From the NCBI GenBank assembly GCA_021802765.1, contig JAJZRI010000001.1, positions 62,001 through 126,000 of the forward strand: a stretch of 64,000 nucleotides of DNA. Direction: 5' to 3'. Position 1 is the stretch's first letter, and the number at the start of each line of letters is the position of its first letter. Shown here in pieces: positions 7,597 to 16,758 of this stretch. Source of the stretch: Microcaldota archaeon. Lineage in GTDB: Archaea > Micrarchaeota > Micrarchaeia > Micrarchaeales > CABMGC01. The translations under genes and the position numbers were made by a program. The notes beneath the pieces are model-generated. The model saw only the letters and a program-made list of their open reading frames with translations. It searched no databases and was not told the DNA's origin.

Positions 7597-9390
7597 TCAG
7601 TGGGCAGGAGAGAGTTCCGCATGTGCGTGACTCTCGTTTATGTATCTTGGGCCTCTCTGCGAAGAGGCTATTGCCGCGATTATCGATATGAATGCGCCGA
7701 AATACATGACCAGTCTCATGCCATAGATGAATGCCGGTGATATGAGATTGGGGAAGAAGAGGTTTCCAGTTATCGTGGTCTGTTCTGCAGGGGTAAGCTG
7801 GCTAAAGCTCGACGGAGGTATCAGCGACTTCATGGGATTGAAGCCTATTAGCGATGCAAAGAGCGCGGATGATGGCGCCAGGTGCGACAGATTGAGCGCA
7901 AGCGGGGCGGAGATGTTCTTGGAGAGAAGCCCTGAATACAGCGCCGAGGGCAGGCCTCGTGATACGCCTATTGTAAGGATCGTAAAGAAAAGAACTATGC
8001 TAAACATCGTCGAGACATTCATGAACGTAGCCCGCATTCCAGACGCAACTCCTCGCCTCTCCGGAGGCACAGAGTTCATTATCGCTGTGGTATTTGGCGC
8101 AGCGAATAGACCCTGGCCTACTCCTAGCAGGAAGAGTATTGCCGCAAATGCCTCGTAGTTGAAGTTGACTGGAAGCATGGCCAGCATCAGAAATCCGGCT
8201 GCATTTATCAGCATTCCGACAGTAGTAAAGACCCTTGCGCCATACTTGTCTGATAAGTATCCAGATAGCGGGCCAAGGAGCATGAAGCCCAGAGGCAGGG
8301 GCAGCATATCTATTGCTGCATGAAGCGGCGTGTCAATAAAATTCACGCCGTGCAGCGGAAGCCAGATCCCCTGGAGCCATATTATCATCATGAATTGCAG
8401 TCCGCCCCTTGCTATTCCTGCGAGCAGGAGGCTTATGTTTCCTGCAGCGAATGCGCGTATGCGAAAGAGTCCGAGGTGCAGCATTGGACTTCGTGCCTTT
8501 GCCTCTATGTAAATGAAAGCTAGCAGCATTATTGAACCGGCGATGATTAGGGCCAGGGAGTAGGATGTGACTGCGGCAGGGACCACATAATATGTCAGGC
8601 CGAGAAGTATCAGTATTATGCCAAGTGCAAATGCAACATTCCCGGGTATATCGAACCTGCTGTCCTTGTCTATTGTCGCTACCTCCCTTAGGCCAAGATA
8701 CGCCCATATGGTGCCAAGTATTCCTACAGGAACGCTCACAAGAAAGACCAGATGCCAGTCTATTGCAGCCAGAACGCCTCCAGCTACCAGGCCAAAGAGG
8801 CTTCCTCCTATTGCAGCTATCTGGTTGAATCCCAGAGCCTTGCCGCGCTCATTGTGCGGGAATGCATCGGTAAGTATCGCGGCACTGTTTGCCATCAGGA
8901 ATGAACCGCCTATTCCCTGGATTACCCTAAGTATTATAAGAGATATTGCGCCTTCCATGCCGCTTATGAACAGAGACGACAGGTATAGGAGAGTGGATGA
9001 TACTGCGAATAGGAGAAAACCCAGATTGTAGAGCCTCACCCTGCCGAACATGTCGGATAACCTGCCTATGGTTACCACAAAAGATGCGCTCGCGATTGTA
9101 TATCCGAGCAGGAGCCATAGGAGCACGTCGGTGCTGCCTGAGGAAAGGACATTTATGCCAAGGCCGCTTAGGACCGCAGGCAATGAGATTATCAGTATGG
9201 AGCCGTCGATAGTTGCCATCATGGCTCCCAGAGTGGTGTTGGATAATGCTATCCATTTGTAGTTTATTCCAAATTTGCTCTCTTTCTTTGCGACTTCCTG
9301 GTCGTACTTGGAGGTTCTTTGAGTTGGACCCAAAATGGTACCCTTGCTCTGCCAATTAGCTGCAGTGCTGTTATGTCCGCATAAAAACAT
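7597..9390 (-). CDS. DHA2-type (EmrB/QacA) drug/proton antiporter, 14-TM MFS
   Basis: A 597-residue membrane protein. After ~45 hydrophilic residues comes TLGAMMATIDGSILIISLPAV, the motif D-like first helix of DHA2 family exporters, then GRLSDMFGRVRLYNLG (motif A) and GIGGSFLMANSAAILTDAFP with RGKALG (motif C region). Length and helix number fit the 14-TM subgroup, which usually exports hydrophobic cations or drugs. It ends 6 bp from the convergent phosphatase gene. The first ATG overlaps a TATA-like TTTTTAT, so the true start may be a TTG near 9333. Confidence 0.88.
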   Translation of the reverse strand: MFLCGHNSTAANWQSKGTILGPTQRTSKYDQEVAKKESKFGINYKWIALSNTTLGAMMATIDGSILIISLPAVLSGLGINVLSSGSTDVLLWLLLGYTIASASFVVTIGRLSDMFGRVRLYNLGFLLFAVSSTLLYLSSLFISGMEGAISLIILRVIQGIGGSFLMANSAAILTDAFPHNERGKALGFNQIAAIGGSLFGLVAGGVLAAIDWHLVFLVSVPVGILGTIWAYLGLREVATIDKDSRFDIPGNVAFALGIILILLGLTYYVVPAAVTSYSLALIIAGSIMLLAFIYIEAKARSPMLHLGLFRIRAFAAGNISLLLAGIARGGLQFMMIIWLQGIWLPLHGVNFIDTPLHAAIDMLPLPLGFMLLGPLSGYLSDKYGARVFTTVGMLINAAGFLMLAMLPVNFNYEAFAAILFLLGVGQGLFAAPNTTAIMNSVPPERRGVASGMRATFMNVSTMFSIVLFFTILTIGVSRGLPSALYSGLLSKNISAPLALNLSHLAPSSALFASLIGFNPMKSLIPPSSFSQLTPAEQTTITGNLFFPNLISPAFIYGMRLVMYFGAFISIIAAIASSQRGPRYINESHAHAELSPAH

Positions 9391-9416
9391 ATTAACCTTC
9401 TAGGGCAGATTTGTTT

Positions 9417-10130
9417 ATGCAGAGGAAGAATGTGCTTATCTCTCCCTCAATTCTTGATTCGGATCTTTCCGACATTGGAGGAACACTAAGAAGGCTGGAT
9501 CTGGCAGGGGTTGACAGGATACACCTTGACGTCATGGATGGCCATTTCGTAAGGAACCTATCACTAGGGCCCCATTCCATACATTCTGCGAGAAGGCATG
9601 CGAAGGCTCCGTTCGAGACGCACCTTATGATCAGCAATCCGGAAAAGTACATAAGGGAATTTGCGGATGCCGGATCGGACATAATAATCGTGCATAGTGA
9701 AGCGTCGCATAAGCTGGAAAGCACCATAAGATCAATACGAAGATACGGTGCAATGGCTGGAATTGCGCTAAAGCCCGGCACGAAGGTAGAAGCTGCCAGA
9801 AAATATCTTGGGAAGATAGACACACTGCTCATAATGGGCGTACATCCAGGATTTGGTGGCCAGAAATTTATATCCGGATCTCTTGTCAAGATAAAGAAAG
9901 CGCGCGATATGATAGATGAGCTTGGATTTAAAACTGTTGTGGCAGTAGATGGAGGAATGAATGCGTATACTGCAAGGCTTGCCATAGCTGCAGGCGCAGA
10001 TGAGATAGTGGCAGGATCTGCCATATTTAAATCCAATAATCCAGTGAAGTCGATAGCAAGGCTTCGCAAGATAGCAGACCATGAACTGCAAGTAAGGAAT
10101 TTAAGTTTTAGGGACAGGAGAATATTATGA
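9417..10130 (+). CDS. rpe: Ribulose-phosphate 3-epimerase
   Basis: Interconverts ribulose 5-phosphate and xylulose 5-phosphate. The TIM-barrel signatures are all present: SPSILDSDLSDIG, the metal-binding HLDVMDGHFVRNLS, HLMISNPEKYI, MGVHPGFGGQKFI (phosphate loop) and VAVDGGMN followed by AGADEIVAGSAIF. Length is normal. The ATG at 9417 is preferred over the TTG at 9411. Its stop overlaps the next start as ATGA, so the two genes are co-translated. Confidence 0.92.
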   Translation: MQRKNVLISPSILDSDLSDIGGTLRRLDLAGVDRIHLDVMDGHFVRNLSLGPHSIHSARRHAKAPFETHLMISNPEKYIREFADAGSDIIIVHSEASHKLESTIRSIRRYGAMAGIALKPGTKVEAARKYLGKIDTLLIMGVHPGFGGQKFISGSLVKIKKARDMIDELGFKTVVAVDGGMNAYTARLAIAAGADEIVAGSAIFKSNNPVKSIARLRKIADHELQVRNLSFRDRRIL

Positions 10131-10657
10131 GGCGCTACACTGTTGCGGTTATCGGAAGCGACAACGGGCTTGAGGAGTCAGACCACATAGCAATTGCACT
10201 TGGCAGGGAGCTAGCAAAAAAGAAGGTCAATGTAATTACAGGAGCGGGACGCGGGCTCCCATTGAAAGCTGCAGCAGCTGCAAAGAAGGCAGGCGGTCGG
10301 GTTTACGGAATCTCGCCGTGGGATAATGCAAGGACACATAATGAAAAGCATCCCGAACAGGAGGGCATATTCGATTTCATATTCTACAGCGGGCTTGGGA
10401 TGAATGGCAGGAACGTCATGCTTGCAAGAAGCGTAGATGCCTTGATAATGGTCGGCGGAGCGATGGGGACGCTCAATGAATTCACCATAGCGTTCGACCA
10501 CAGCAAGATAATAGGCGTGCTGGAGGGAAGCGGCGGATTTAGCGAGATGATACGCAGGATAGCGCCGCTTGGAAGGGACGTCGGGGCAAGAATAGTATAC
10601 TCAAATGATCCGAAGAAGCTTGTCGGTAAGATATGCAAGATGCTAAAGGAAGAGTGA
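10127..10657 (+). CDS. LOG/DprA-like Rossmann-fold protein (TIGR00725-like)
   Basis: A 176-residue protein. Visible motifs are VAVIGSDNG at the start, INVITGAGRGLPL-type second strand, then GLGMNGRNVMLARSVDALIMVGGAMGTLNE. The latter corresponds to the R-N and GGxGTxxE motifs of the lysine-decarboxylase-like/LOG superfamily. Members often cleave nucleoside monophosphates, but many are uncharacterised. It overlaps rpe by 4 bp, which fits a link to ribose-5-phosphate metabolism; that link is inference. Confidence 0.75.
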   Translation: MRRYTVAVIGSDNGLEESDHIAIALGRELAKKKVNVITGAGRGLPLKAAAAAKKAGGRVYGISPWDNARTHNEKHPEQEGIFDFIFYSGLGMNGRNVMLARSVDALIMVGGAMGTLNEFTIAFDHSKIIGVLEGSGGFSEMIRRIAPLGRDVGARIVYSNDPKKLVGKICKMLKEE

Positions 10658-10666
10658 TTACTCCAT

Positions 10667-10894
10667 TTACATCTTTACTGAAATTGCTATTATCCACAAA
10701 ATGACCGGAAGGATGGTGAGCCGCTCAAGACCGCCGAGGCCCAAGTTGTTTCCAATTACTGGACATTTTTGAATCACGCCAAAGTCAGGAAGCATGAGGA
10801 TGACTGCAAATGCAAACGATGCAAGACCTGATAGCATGGTGTACTTTTGCCAACCACCGCTCCAGCAGCCATCTTTGCGCATTGCTATATCCAT
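10667..10894 (-). CDS. Small hypothetical membrane protein
   Basis: A 75-residue protein with two hydrophobic segments (residues ~20-37 and ~57-73) separated by a loop holding one Cys; another Cys lies near the N-terminus. No family recognised. It sits between a convergent gene and the EamA transporter and could be transcribed with the latter, 21 bp upstream. Confidence 0.5.
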   Translation of the reverse strand: MDIAMRKDGCWSGGWQKYTMLSGLASFAFAVILMLPDFGVIQKCPVIGNNLGLGGLERLTILPVILWIIAISVKM

Positions 10895-10915
10895 ATTGCG
10901 GGATTATTAACTAGG

Positions 10916-11794
10916 CTACAATACGCTAAGTATCAATGCGCCGACAAGCATGACAAGAAGCCCGATCAGCTGTAGCCTGGTCAGCTTGTCCTTGTATATC
11001 ACGAATGCAAGGAAAGACACTACCATTGGCTGGAGGGCAATAAGCGCGGCGCCAATAGCAAAGACCGAGCTTCCGGAGGTTATCCCGAATATCGTATCTC
11101 CAGATGCATCCGCAAAGGAGGCGATGGAGACGAGTATCAACAGCACTGCTGCCGTCCTGTTAGTCCTTATTCGCGATGGCAAGGAGGCGAGGCTTGAAAC
11201 GGCGTCTCTGTCTGAAAGCAGGTAGATGAGAGTGACTGGAAGGCTTATTACTCTGGATATAAGTATGGGAAGCGCGAATGTTTTCGCAGAGATCACCGAG
11301 TAGGAGATTATCATCCAGTAGATGGACCATGACACCACCGCAAGAATTGCGGGAATCATCCTCTTGTTTATCTCCAGTTTTTCAGTTGTTATCGTCATAA
11401 GTGTTCCGAGAGCTATTATAATTATGCCTGCGAACTGCACCTGATTTATCCTCTCGGCAAGTATGAAGAGGCCAAAGAGCAGGAGAAGCGCTGGCATTAT
11501 CTCCTGCAGCGCAGAAACGCTTGAGAGATTCTCTGTTGATAGGGCCTTGAACCCGAATATGAATCCTACAGCAAGGAACACTCCGGCAACAACGGCAGTC
11601 TCTATGCCAAATGATGATATTGAATATGTGCCTATTATCATTGTGGCTATCAGCACAGGAATTAAGCTTACCAGCACGTAGAGGAATGCTGACACGTGGG
11701 TTCCAAGCCCCGTGGCCACCTTCTTGTTTATGGTACCTGATATTGTCCAGAGAACCATTGCAAGTATGGCAGCGGTTGTGCCCAAGAGAATCAT
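10916..11794 (-). CDS. EamA/DMT-family transporter
   Basis: A 292-residue protein with ten predicted membrane helices in two homologous halves of about five, as in drug/metabolite transporters of the EamA type. The ends of each half contain the usual small-residue-rich segments (for example GIIIIALGTLMTI and IGLLVMLVGALILS). Substrate unknown. A longer relative with an added C-terminal domain is at 38657-39898. Confidence 0.85.
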   Translation of the reverse strand: MILLGTTAAILAMVLWTISGTINKKVATGLGTHVSAFLYVLVSLIPVLIATMIIGTYSISSFGIETAVVAGVFLAVGFIFGFKALSTENLSSVSALQEIMPALLLLFGLFILAERINQVQFAGIIIIALGTLMTITTEKLEINKRMIPAILAVVSWSIYWMIISYSVISAKTFALPILISRVISLPVTLIYLLSDRDAVSSLASLPSRIRTNRTAAVLLILVSIASFADASGDTIFGITSGSSVFAIGAALIALQPMVVSFLAFVIYKDKLTRLQLIGLLVMLVGALILSVL

Positions 11795-11842
11795 TAAATC
11801 AACTGTTTGTTATGCTTACGAATAGGTGCCTTACTTTCATCA

Positions 11843-11914
11843 AGCCCTAGGAGGGGATCGAACCCCCGACTTCCGGTTTACAAAACCGGCGCTCTACCAC
11901 TGAGCTACTAGGGC
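11843..11914 (-). tRNA. tRNA-Thr(UGU)
   Basis: The reverse complement folds as a complete intronless tRNA: acceptor stem GCCCTAG/CTAGGGC, D arm AGCTCAGTGGTAGAGC, anticodon stem CCGGT/ACCGG with loop TTTGTAA (anticodon TGT), and T arm GGGGGTTCGATCCCC. CCA is not encoded. A TATA-like TTTTTAAGC (11939-11947 region, minus strand) lies about 28 bp upstream of the 5' end. Confidence 0.95.
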
Positions 11915-12003
11915 ACACAGAGATACTTGCGCTAGAAAGCTTAAAAATGGATTAGGGATGGCTTGCGCTCAGGGAGATTAAAAATTGCAACAAATAATTG
12001 CAA

Positions 12004-12438
12004 TCACTCGCTGCTCCTGTTTGCGTAGAAGATCTGGTGTCTCTTCGGCTTGAGCTCCTGAACTATGTAGTTGAATGCGGCGTGAGGATCTGAGTGCTCT
12101 CCGCAGGTGTATATGTCAAGAGTTGCATACTTGTACTCGTTCCATGTGTGGAGCACCATGTGGCTCTCTGTTACGAGGGCTATCACAGAAACGCCCCCTT
12201 TCTTCCCTCCGAAGGCCTTTGCGTCGATGCTCACAAGGGTCATCTTAGCCTTGTTTACGGCGTTTAGAATGAGCCCTTTAAGGTATATGGGATCCGAAGC
12301 GAGCTTTGGATCAAGCCCATAAAGATTGCCGAAGACGTGCAGTCCAACTATCCTGTCTTCCTTTTCCTTAGGAACAGTTATCTGCACTTCCCTTCCCTTT
12401 AACCTTGGTTTCGCGTGTTGTGTCAAGAGTGTTGCCAT
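12004..12438 (-). CDS. speD: S-adenosylmethionine decarboxylase proenzyme (SpeD/SpeH type)
   Basis: A 144-residue pyruvoyl enzyme that makes decarboxylated SAM for polyamines. The self-cleavage site is E91-S92 in [10 protein letters not shown]; Ser92 becomes the pyruvoyl group. [18 protein letters not shown] contains the catalytic Cys (~112). Archaeal arginine decarboxylases evolved from this family and look similar, so arginine decarboxylase cannot be fully excluded. Polyamine supply matters for aIF5A modification (gene at 17063). Confidence 0.87.
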   Translation of the reverse strand: MATLLTQHAKPRLKGREVQITVPKEKEDRIVGLHVFGNLYGLDPKLASDPIYLKGLILNAVNKAKMTLVSIDAKAFGGKKGGVSVIALVTESHMVLHTWNEYKYATLDIYTCGEHSDPHAAFNYIVQELKPKRHQIFYANRSSE

Positions 12439-12534
12439 TTCATCTAGAACCTGGTTGTCTAACCAAACCCGTAGAATATTTAATTCAATTTGTAATATGT
12501 AAGGGATAATAATTTAAATATATTACCCATGATT

Positions 12535-12552
12535 TGCGTAAAGACTTACGCA
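12535..12552. promoter_or_regulatory. Perfect inverted repeat in the hel308 leader
   Basis: TGCGTAA-AGAC-TTACGCA is a perfect 7-bp dyad with a 4-base spacer. It lies just after a TATA-like TTTAAATATATT (12512-12523), near the predicted transcription start, and ends 7 bp before the hel308 start codon. It could be an operator or an RNA hairpin that masks the start. Confidence 0.5.
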
Positions 12553-12559
12553 GGTTGTT

Positions 12560-14713
12560 ATGAACATAAAAGATTTGGATGGAAAGGTGCCGCGCGAGCT
12601 GATAGAATCGCTCACAAGTAGAGGCATCTATGAGCTTACGCCGCCGCAGAAGCTCTCAGTGGAATACGGCATCACATCTGGAGGGAACTTCGTGGTGGCC
12701 GCGCCGACGGCAAGCGGAAAGACGCTCATCGCCGAGATGGCAATGCTAAAGACAGTGCTCTGGGATAGGAAGAAGGCTGTCTACATAGCGCCTATGCGCG
12801 CCCTTGTTAGGGAGAAGTACAACGACTTCAAGAAGGATTATCCTTACCTGAAGGTTGCGATGTCTATAGGGGACCTGGACTCCCTGGACCGCTGGCTTGA
12901 GGATTATGACATAATACTCGCATCGACGGAGAAGCTTGACAGCCTGATACGCCACGGGCTCAACTGGCTTAGCGAGATAGGCTGCATAGTCGTCGACGAG
13001 GTGCACATGCTCGACGAGGAAGGAAGGGGACCTACGCTAGAGATACTTGTATCAAAGCTAAGGAGGCTCTGCCCCGGCGCCCAGATACTGGCACTGAGCG
13101 CGACGGTAGGCAATGCGAAGGAGATGGCAGAGTGGCTCTCGGCGCAGCTCATAGAAAGTGACTACAGACCTGTGCTCCTCGAACGCGGTATCGAGATAAA
13201 TGGAAAGGCAGTGTACGACACCGGGCGGGAGGAGGATCTCGACAGCAAGAGCAGCATACCGGAGGTAAGGGTTGCGGAGGACACGATAAACAAGGGGAAG
13301 CAGATAATAGTATTCTACGGGACGAAGAGGAACGCCGAATCCGGCGCTGAGAAGTTGGGCGCGGCAATAGCAAAGAAACTTACCGAGGAGGACAGGGAGT
13401 ACCTTAAAGCGCTTAGCGAGAAGGTTCTTGGTGTGCTTAGCAGGCCGACGATACAGTGCGAGCGACTTGCAAAAGTGATACTGAAGGGAACAGCGTTCCA
13501 CCACAGCGGACTTGTCAACGAGCAACGGGAGCTGGTCGAGGATGCATTCAAGTCCAACAGGATAAAAGCGATAGCTTCCACTACGACGCTTGGGCTTGGG
13601 ATCAATATGCCGGCGCAGACCGTCCTGGTAAGGGATATTACCAGGTATGGCGAAGGGTACGGAAGCACTTACATCGGAATAAACGAGGTCACGCAGCTCT
13701 TTGGAAGAGCCGGGCGACCCAAGTACGATAAGCAGGGAAGGGCATTTCTCATCGCAAGATCCAAGGGAGATGCGCAGGATCTCTACAACAGGTACATACT
13801 CTCGGATCTTGAGCCCGTAAAATCGAAGCTTGGCATACGGCCGGTGCTCAGGACGCACGTGCTTGCATTCGTGGCGACAAAATTCCTAACGAGCGAGGAG
13901 GCGATACTCGACTTCATGGGAGGCACTTTCTACGGATACCAGTATTCTGACAACAGGCAGCTAAAGGTGATGCTCGAGGGGATACTTGAGGAGCTTGAGG
14001 ATTGGGGATTCATTGAGAAGCGCGCGAGCATATACAATGCAACGCGCATCGGTCATAGGGTGAGCGAACTTTACATAGATCCACTCACGGCGAAGTGGAT
14101 GCTGGACTCGATGCCGAAGATTACAGACGATATTTCGATACTCTTCATGATATGCAACACTGTGGAGATGCGGCCATACGTAAGGGCTACGGAGGAGGCG
14201 GAGGAGCACTACTTCAGTTACCAGTCGATGGTGGATAGCAGCATCGCCAGATACGATGCGAGCGAATCGATGTATTACGATCCGGTTAGGCCATTTAGCA
14301 CGGCGCTGATGCTAAATGATTGGGCATCCGAGAAGATTGAAAGGGAGATAATGAAGGATTACAGGACCACTCCCGGCGCGCTCTTTGCAAAGGTCACAAA
14401 TGCTGACTGGCTGCTCTATGCAGGGATGGAGCTTGCAAAGATATCCCGGATAAACTCACTGAAGCTGCTTGAGATGAGGATAAGGATAAAGTACGGCATA
14501 AAGAAGGAGCTTATGGACCTTGTGCGCCTTGAGCAGGTGGGACGCGTAAGGGCGCGCATGATGTTCAATGGCGGCATAAGGAAGGCGCATGACATAAAAA
14601 GGCCCGAGGCGCAGGATGCGATGCGCACCATGTTTGGCAAGGAGGTCGCAAACAAGATAATTGCGCAGGTAGCAGGAAACAGATCTTACGAGGAGAAACT
14701 TGATGGAAAATGA
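12560..14713 (+). CDS. hel308: Ski2-like ATP-dependent DNA helicase Hel308
   Basis: A 717-residue SF2 helicase that remodels stalled forks with 3'-5' polarity. Visible motifs: Q motif near residue 30, Walker A APTASGKT (48-55), motif Ia IAPMRALV, DEVH (146-149), LALSAT, AFHHSGLVNEQRELVE, then ASTTTLGLGINMPA and QLFGRAGRPKYD (motifs V and VI). A winged-helix/ratchet region and a C-terminal helix-hairpin-helix segment (GRVRARMMFNGGI) complete the Hel308 layout. Length is typical. Confidence 0.93.
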   Translation: MNIKDLDGKVPRELIESLTSRGIYELTPPQKLSVEYGITSGGNFVVAAPTASGKTLIAEMAMLKTVLWDRKKAVYIAPMRALVREKYNDFKKDYPYLKVAMSIGDLDSLDRWLEDYDIILASTEKLDSLIRHGLNWLSEIGCIVVDEVHMLDEEGRGPTLEILVSKLRRLCPGAQILALSATVGNAKEMAEWLSAQLIESDYRPVLLERGIEINGKAVYDTGREEDLDSKSSIPEVRVAEDTINKGKQIIVFYGTKRNAESGAEKLGAAIAKKLTEEDREYLKALSEKVLGVLSRPTIQCERLAKVILKGTAFHHSGLVNEQRELVEDAFKSNRIKAIASTTTLGLGINMPAQTVLVRDITRYGEGYGSTYIGINEVTQLFGRAGRPKYDKQGRAFLIARSKGDAQDLYNRYILSDLEPVKSKLGIRPVLRTHVLAFVATKFLTSEEAILDFMGGTFYGYQYSDNRQLKVMLEGILEELEDWGFIEKRASIYNATRIGHRVSELYIDPLTAKWMLDSMPKITDDISILFMICNTVEMRPYVRATEEAEEHYFSYQSMVDSSIARYDASESMYYDPVRPFSTALMLNDWASEKIEREIMKDYRTTPGALFAKVTNADWLLYAGMELAKISRINSLKLLEMRIRIKYGIKKELMDLVRLEQVGRVRARMMFNGGIRKAHDIKRPEAQDAMRTMFGKEVANKIIAQVAGNRSYEEKLDGK

Positions 14714-14826
14714 TGCTTGCATTTGCGTTTTTAAGCAAAAACTGGCGATTTTGTATACGTAAAATCCGCAATACGATAAAAAGGACTGAGGGAAAGCCTT
14801 ATTAAAATGATTTGTATATGATAGTT

Positions 14827-14845
14827 TAGTCGTTAAAGGCGACTA
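14827..14845. promoter_or_regulatory. Inverted repeat in the sepF leader
   Basis: TAGTCG-TTAAAGG-CGACTA is a perfect 6-bp dyad placed 9 bp before the sepF ATG, downstream of a TATA-like TTTGTATATG (14809-14818). It may be a hairpin next to the ribosome binding site or an operator at the transcription start. Confidence 0.35.
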
Positions 14846-14854
14846 GTGATTGAA

Positions 14855-15217
14855 ATGGGAGTTTTCGACAAGCTTGGCCAAGCATTTGGAACCAGCAAAG
14901 AGATGAATATAGAGGAATACATGAATTCGGTGGAGATGGAGAACGTTGACCTTCTGCACGAGCCTGCAGACATGTACGTGAAGCCTGTCTCGATATCAAG
15001 CGAGGACGAGGTGAAGGCCATACAGGACGAGATATCAAGGAAGAACATAATACTTCTCGACATATCCGAGCTCAACAAGAGACCCACGACAAGGAAGAAC
15101 GTAATAGACGCACTCAAGGCATATGTGACGAAGCTTAATGGAGACATAGGCCAGATAGACGCCACCAGGATACTCATAACCCCTGCGAAAGTGAAGATAA
15201 TAAAGAGGAAGAGATAA
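14855..15217 (+). CDS. sepF: SepF cell-division protein (FtsZ membrane anchor)
   Basis: About 120 residues. The N-terminus MGVFDKLGQAFG is an amphipathic, membrane-binding helix as in archaeal SepF. A short linker (~residues 15-45) follows, then the SepF fold: YVKPVSISSEDEVKAIQDEI, NIILLDISELNKRP, a helix NVIDALKAYVTKLNGDI and IDATRILITPAKVKIIKRKR. SepF tethers FtsZ to the membrane. I chose the ATG at 14855 over a GTG at 14846, which doubles as the Shine-Dalgarno (GTGAT). Two ftsZ genes lie 3 kb downstream. Confidence 0.85.
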   Translation: MGVFDKLGQAFGTSKEMNIEEYMNSVEMENVDLLHEPADMYVKPVSISSEDEVKAIQDEISRKNIILLDISELNKRPTTRKNVIDALKAYVTKLNGDIGQIDATRILITPAKVKIIKRKR

Positions 15218-15221
15218 CCTC

Positions 15222-15905
15222 TTACTTCAGCGCGGTAATAAGGGCGTGCACCTCCTGCACATTCGGCTGGGAGATGTATACTAGGCGCCTAAATACGCCC
15301 CTTACTGCTTTTTTGTTTCTAATCCTTTTCTTTTCAGTAACCTTATCGAATAGTCTAAACAGATGGTCTAGCTCCTTCTTGTCGGTCTTGCGGCTCAGGG
15401 TGTCGTCATAGACAGGCTTGAAGCCCTTTGAGTTTAGAAGATATAGCAATATCCCCAGGGCATGGGAGATGTTTAGCACTGGATAGTCTGGGTTCGTTCC
15501 GATGTATGCCACCATGTCGCATCGCTCAATCTCCTCCTTCGTGAGCCCTATGTCGTCGCGCCCTATCAGTATCGCGACCTTCTTGTTCGGACCCAGTTTT
15601 GATATCCGCTTTGCCATCTCCTCTATAAGATAGATCCTCTTGAAACTTACCTTGGCCTTCCTCCATATGCCTGTTGTTCCTACGACCACATCGCAGTCGG
15701 ATATCGCAGATTGCAGATTAGGATAGATCTTTGCATTCTCCAGCAGCTCGTGCGCGTGCTTTGAGAACATTATGGCCCTCTGCCCTATCTTGGTGCGTGG
15801 CTTGACAAAAAAGAGCCGCTTTATGCCGAAGTTCTTTGATACCCTTGCTATGTATCCCAGATTTATCTGGTACCTGGGCTGCACTATTATGATCTTGAAT
15901 TTCAT
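15222..15905 (-). CDS. SPOUT-class RNA 2'-O-methyltransferase (TrmJ-like)
   Basis: A 227-residue protein with the TrmH/SpoU trefoil-knot motifs: IIVQPRYQINLGYIARVSKNFG (motif 1, N and R conserved), VAILIGRDDIGLTKEEIERCD (motif 2) and YPVLNISHALGILLYLL (motif 3). The C-terminal helical extension matches TrmJ, which methylates position 32 of tRNAs; rRNA as a target cannot be excluded. Convergent with sepF, 4 bp apart. Confidence 0.85.
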   Translation of the reverse strand: MKFKIIIVQPRYQINLGYIARVSKNFGIKRLFFVKPRTKIGQRAIMFSKHAHELLENAKIYPNLQSAISDCDVVVGTTGIWRKAKVSFKRIYLIEEMAKRISKLGPNKKVAILIGRDDIGLTKEEIERCDMVAYIGTNPDYPVLNISHALGILLYLLNSKGFKPVYDDTLSRKTDKKELDHLFRLFDKVTEKKRIRNKKAVRGVFRRLVYISQPNVQEVHALITALK

Positions 15906-15913
15906 TCAGACCA

Positions 15914-16588
15914 CTAGATGAGGCTTAGCACCGCTATAGTATTAACGGCGATGTGCGCGAGAATGCTTGGGTAGACCGATCCCGTCTTCTTGAAGATATA
16001 TCCTGCAGTTATCCCGAATACGAAGGCGGCTATCATCTCGACTCCGAACGTGGACATATAGCTATAATGCGCCAGTCCGAAGATAATCGCGCTTGGGATT
16101 ATCCCGAGCCGCGGCACGAGAAAGCTCCTAAAGAGCAGCTCCTCGTTTATCGGCTCTATCACCGCTATGAACACCAGGAACCAGATCGGCGCGCCGGAGA
16201 ACACCTGGCTTACGTTGGTGTTTATGGTGGTATTGGTAACATATCCGACAAGGTTTACGGCCATCTCAAGCAGTAGCACTATTACAAATAGCATGACGGC
16301 TAGGAGAAGCTTGTACCGCACGCCCTTTGATGCAAGTCCGAGGCTTTTGAATATCTCCGACCTGCTGACGCCTTTGTAGACCATCAAGTAGATTATTACG
16401 GCTATTGAAAGGGGCAGCAGAGATGCCACATTGCCAAGGAAGTCGAAATTGTTCTGGCTGATGTAACCATACTGGTAGGTCAGGGTAATTGCCGCAGAGA
16501 ACAAAGTAGAGAGCACTGCATATATTAGAAGGTATACGAGCAGGCCGTAGATGCCTTGGGCTATCTCATGCTTTGACTGCAAAGACAT
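15914..16588 (-). CDS. CPBP-family intramembrane metalloprotease (Abi/CAAX-like)
   Basis: About 225 residues with six to eight membrane segments. The CPBP motifs are EPINEELLFRSFLVPRL (E149, E150, R154) and FGLAHYSY (His174), which form a membrane-buried metal site; a third hydrophobic segment near the end carries LAHIAVN. Substrate unknown. The ATG at 16588 lies 8 bp after the S27ae stop, so it is the last gene of the aIF5A-S24e-S27ae cluster. Confidence 0.83.
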   Translation of the reverse strand: MSLQSKHEIAQGIYGLLVYLLIYAVLSTLFSAAITLTYQYGYISQNNFDFLGNVASLLPLSIAVIIYLMVYKGVSRSEIFKSLGLASKGVRYKLLLAVMLFVIVLLLEMAVNLVGYVTNTTINTNVSQVFSGAPIWFLVFIAVIEPINEELLFRSFLVPRLGIIPSAIIFGLAHYSYMSTFGVEMIAAFVFGITAGYIFKKTGSVYPSILAHIAVNTIAVLSLI

Positions 16589-16596
16589 CCCTGCAT

Positions 16597-16749
16597 TCAC
16601 TTCTGGCTCTTGAACTCTGTGTAGAAGCACTTGCCGCATGCAAGCCTATCCGCATGCACAGCCATCCTGGCCCCGCACTTTGGACAGAACTTTACCGCAG
16701 GCTTGTACTTGAATGCGAGTTTCTTTTCCTTTTTTGGTGCATCTGCCAT
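16597..16749 (-). CDS. rps27ae: Small ribosomal subunit protein S27ae
   Basis: A 50-residue ORF beginning [10 protein letters not shown], with a zinc ribbon CPKCG ... CGKC spaced 15 residues between pairs and ending FYTEFKSQK, as in archaeal S27ae. It is flanked by S24e, its usual archaeal neighbour (9 bp gap). Conserved size and motif make the call firm despite the short length. Confidence 0.92.
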   Translation of the reverse strand: MADAPKKEKKLAFKYKPAVKFCPKCGARMAVHADRLACGKCFYTEFKSQK

Positions 16750-16758
16750 AGTTACACC

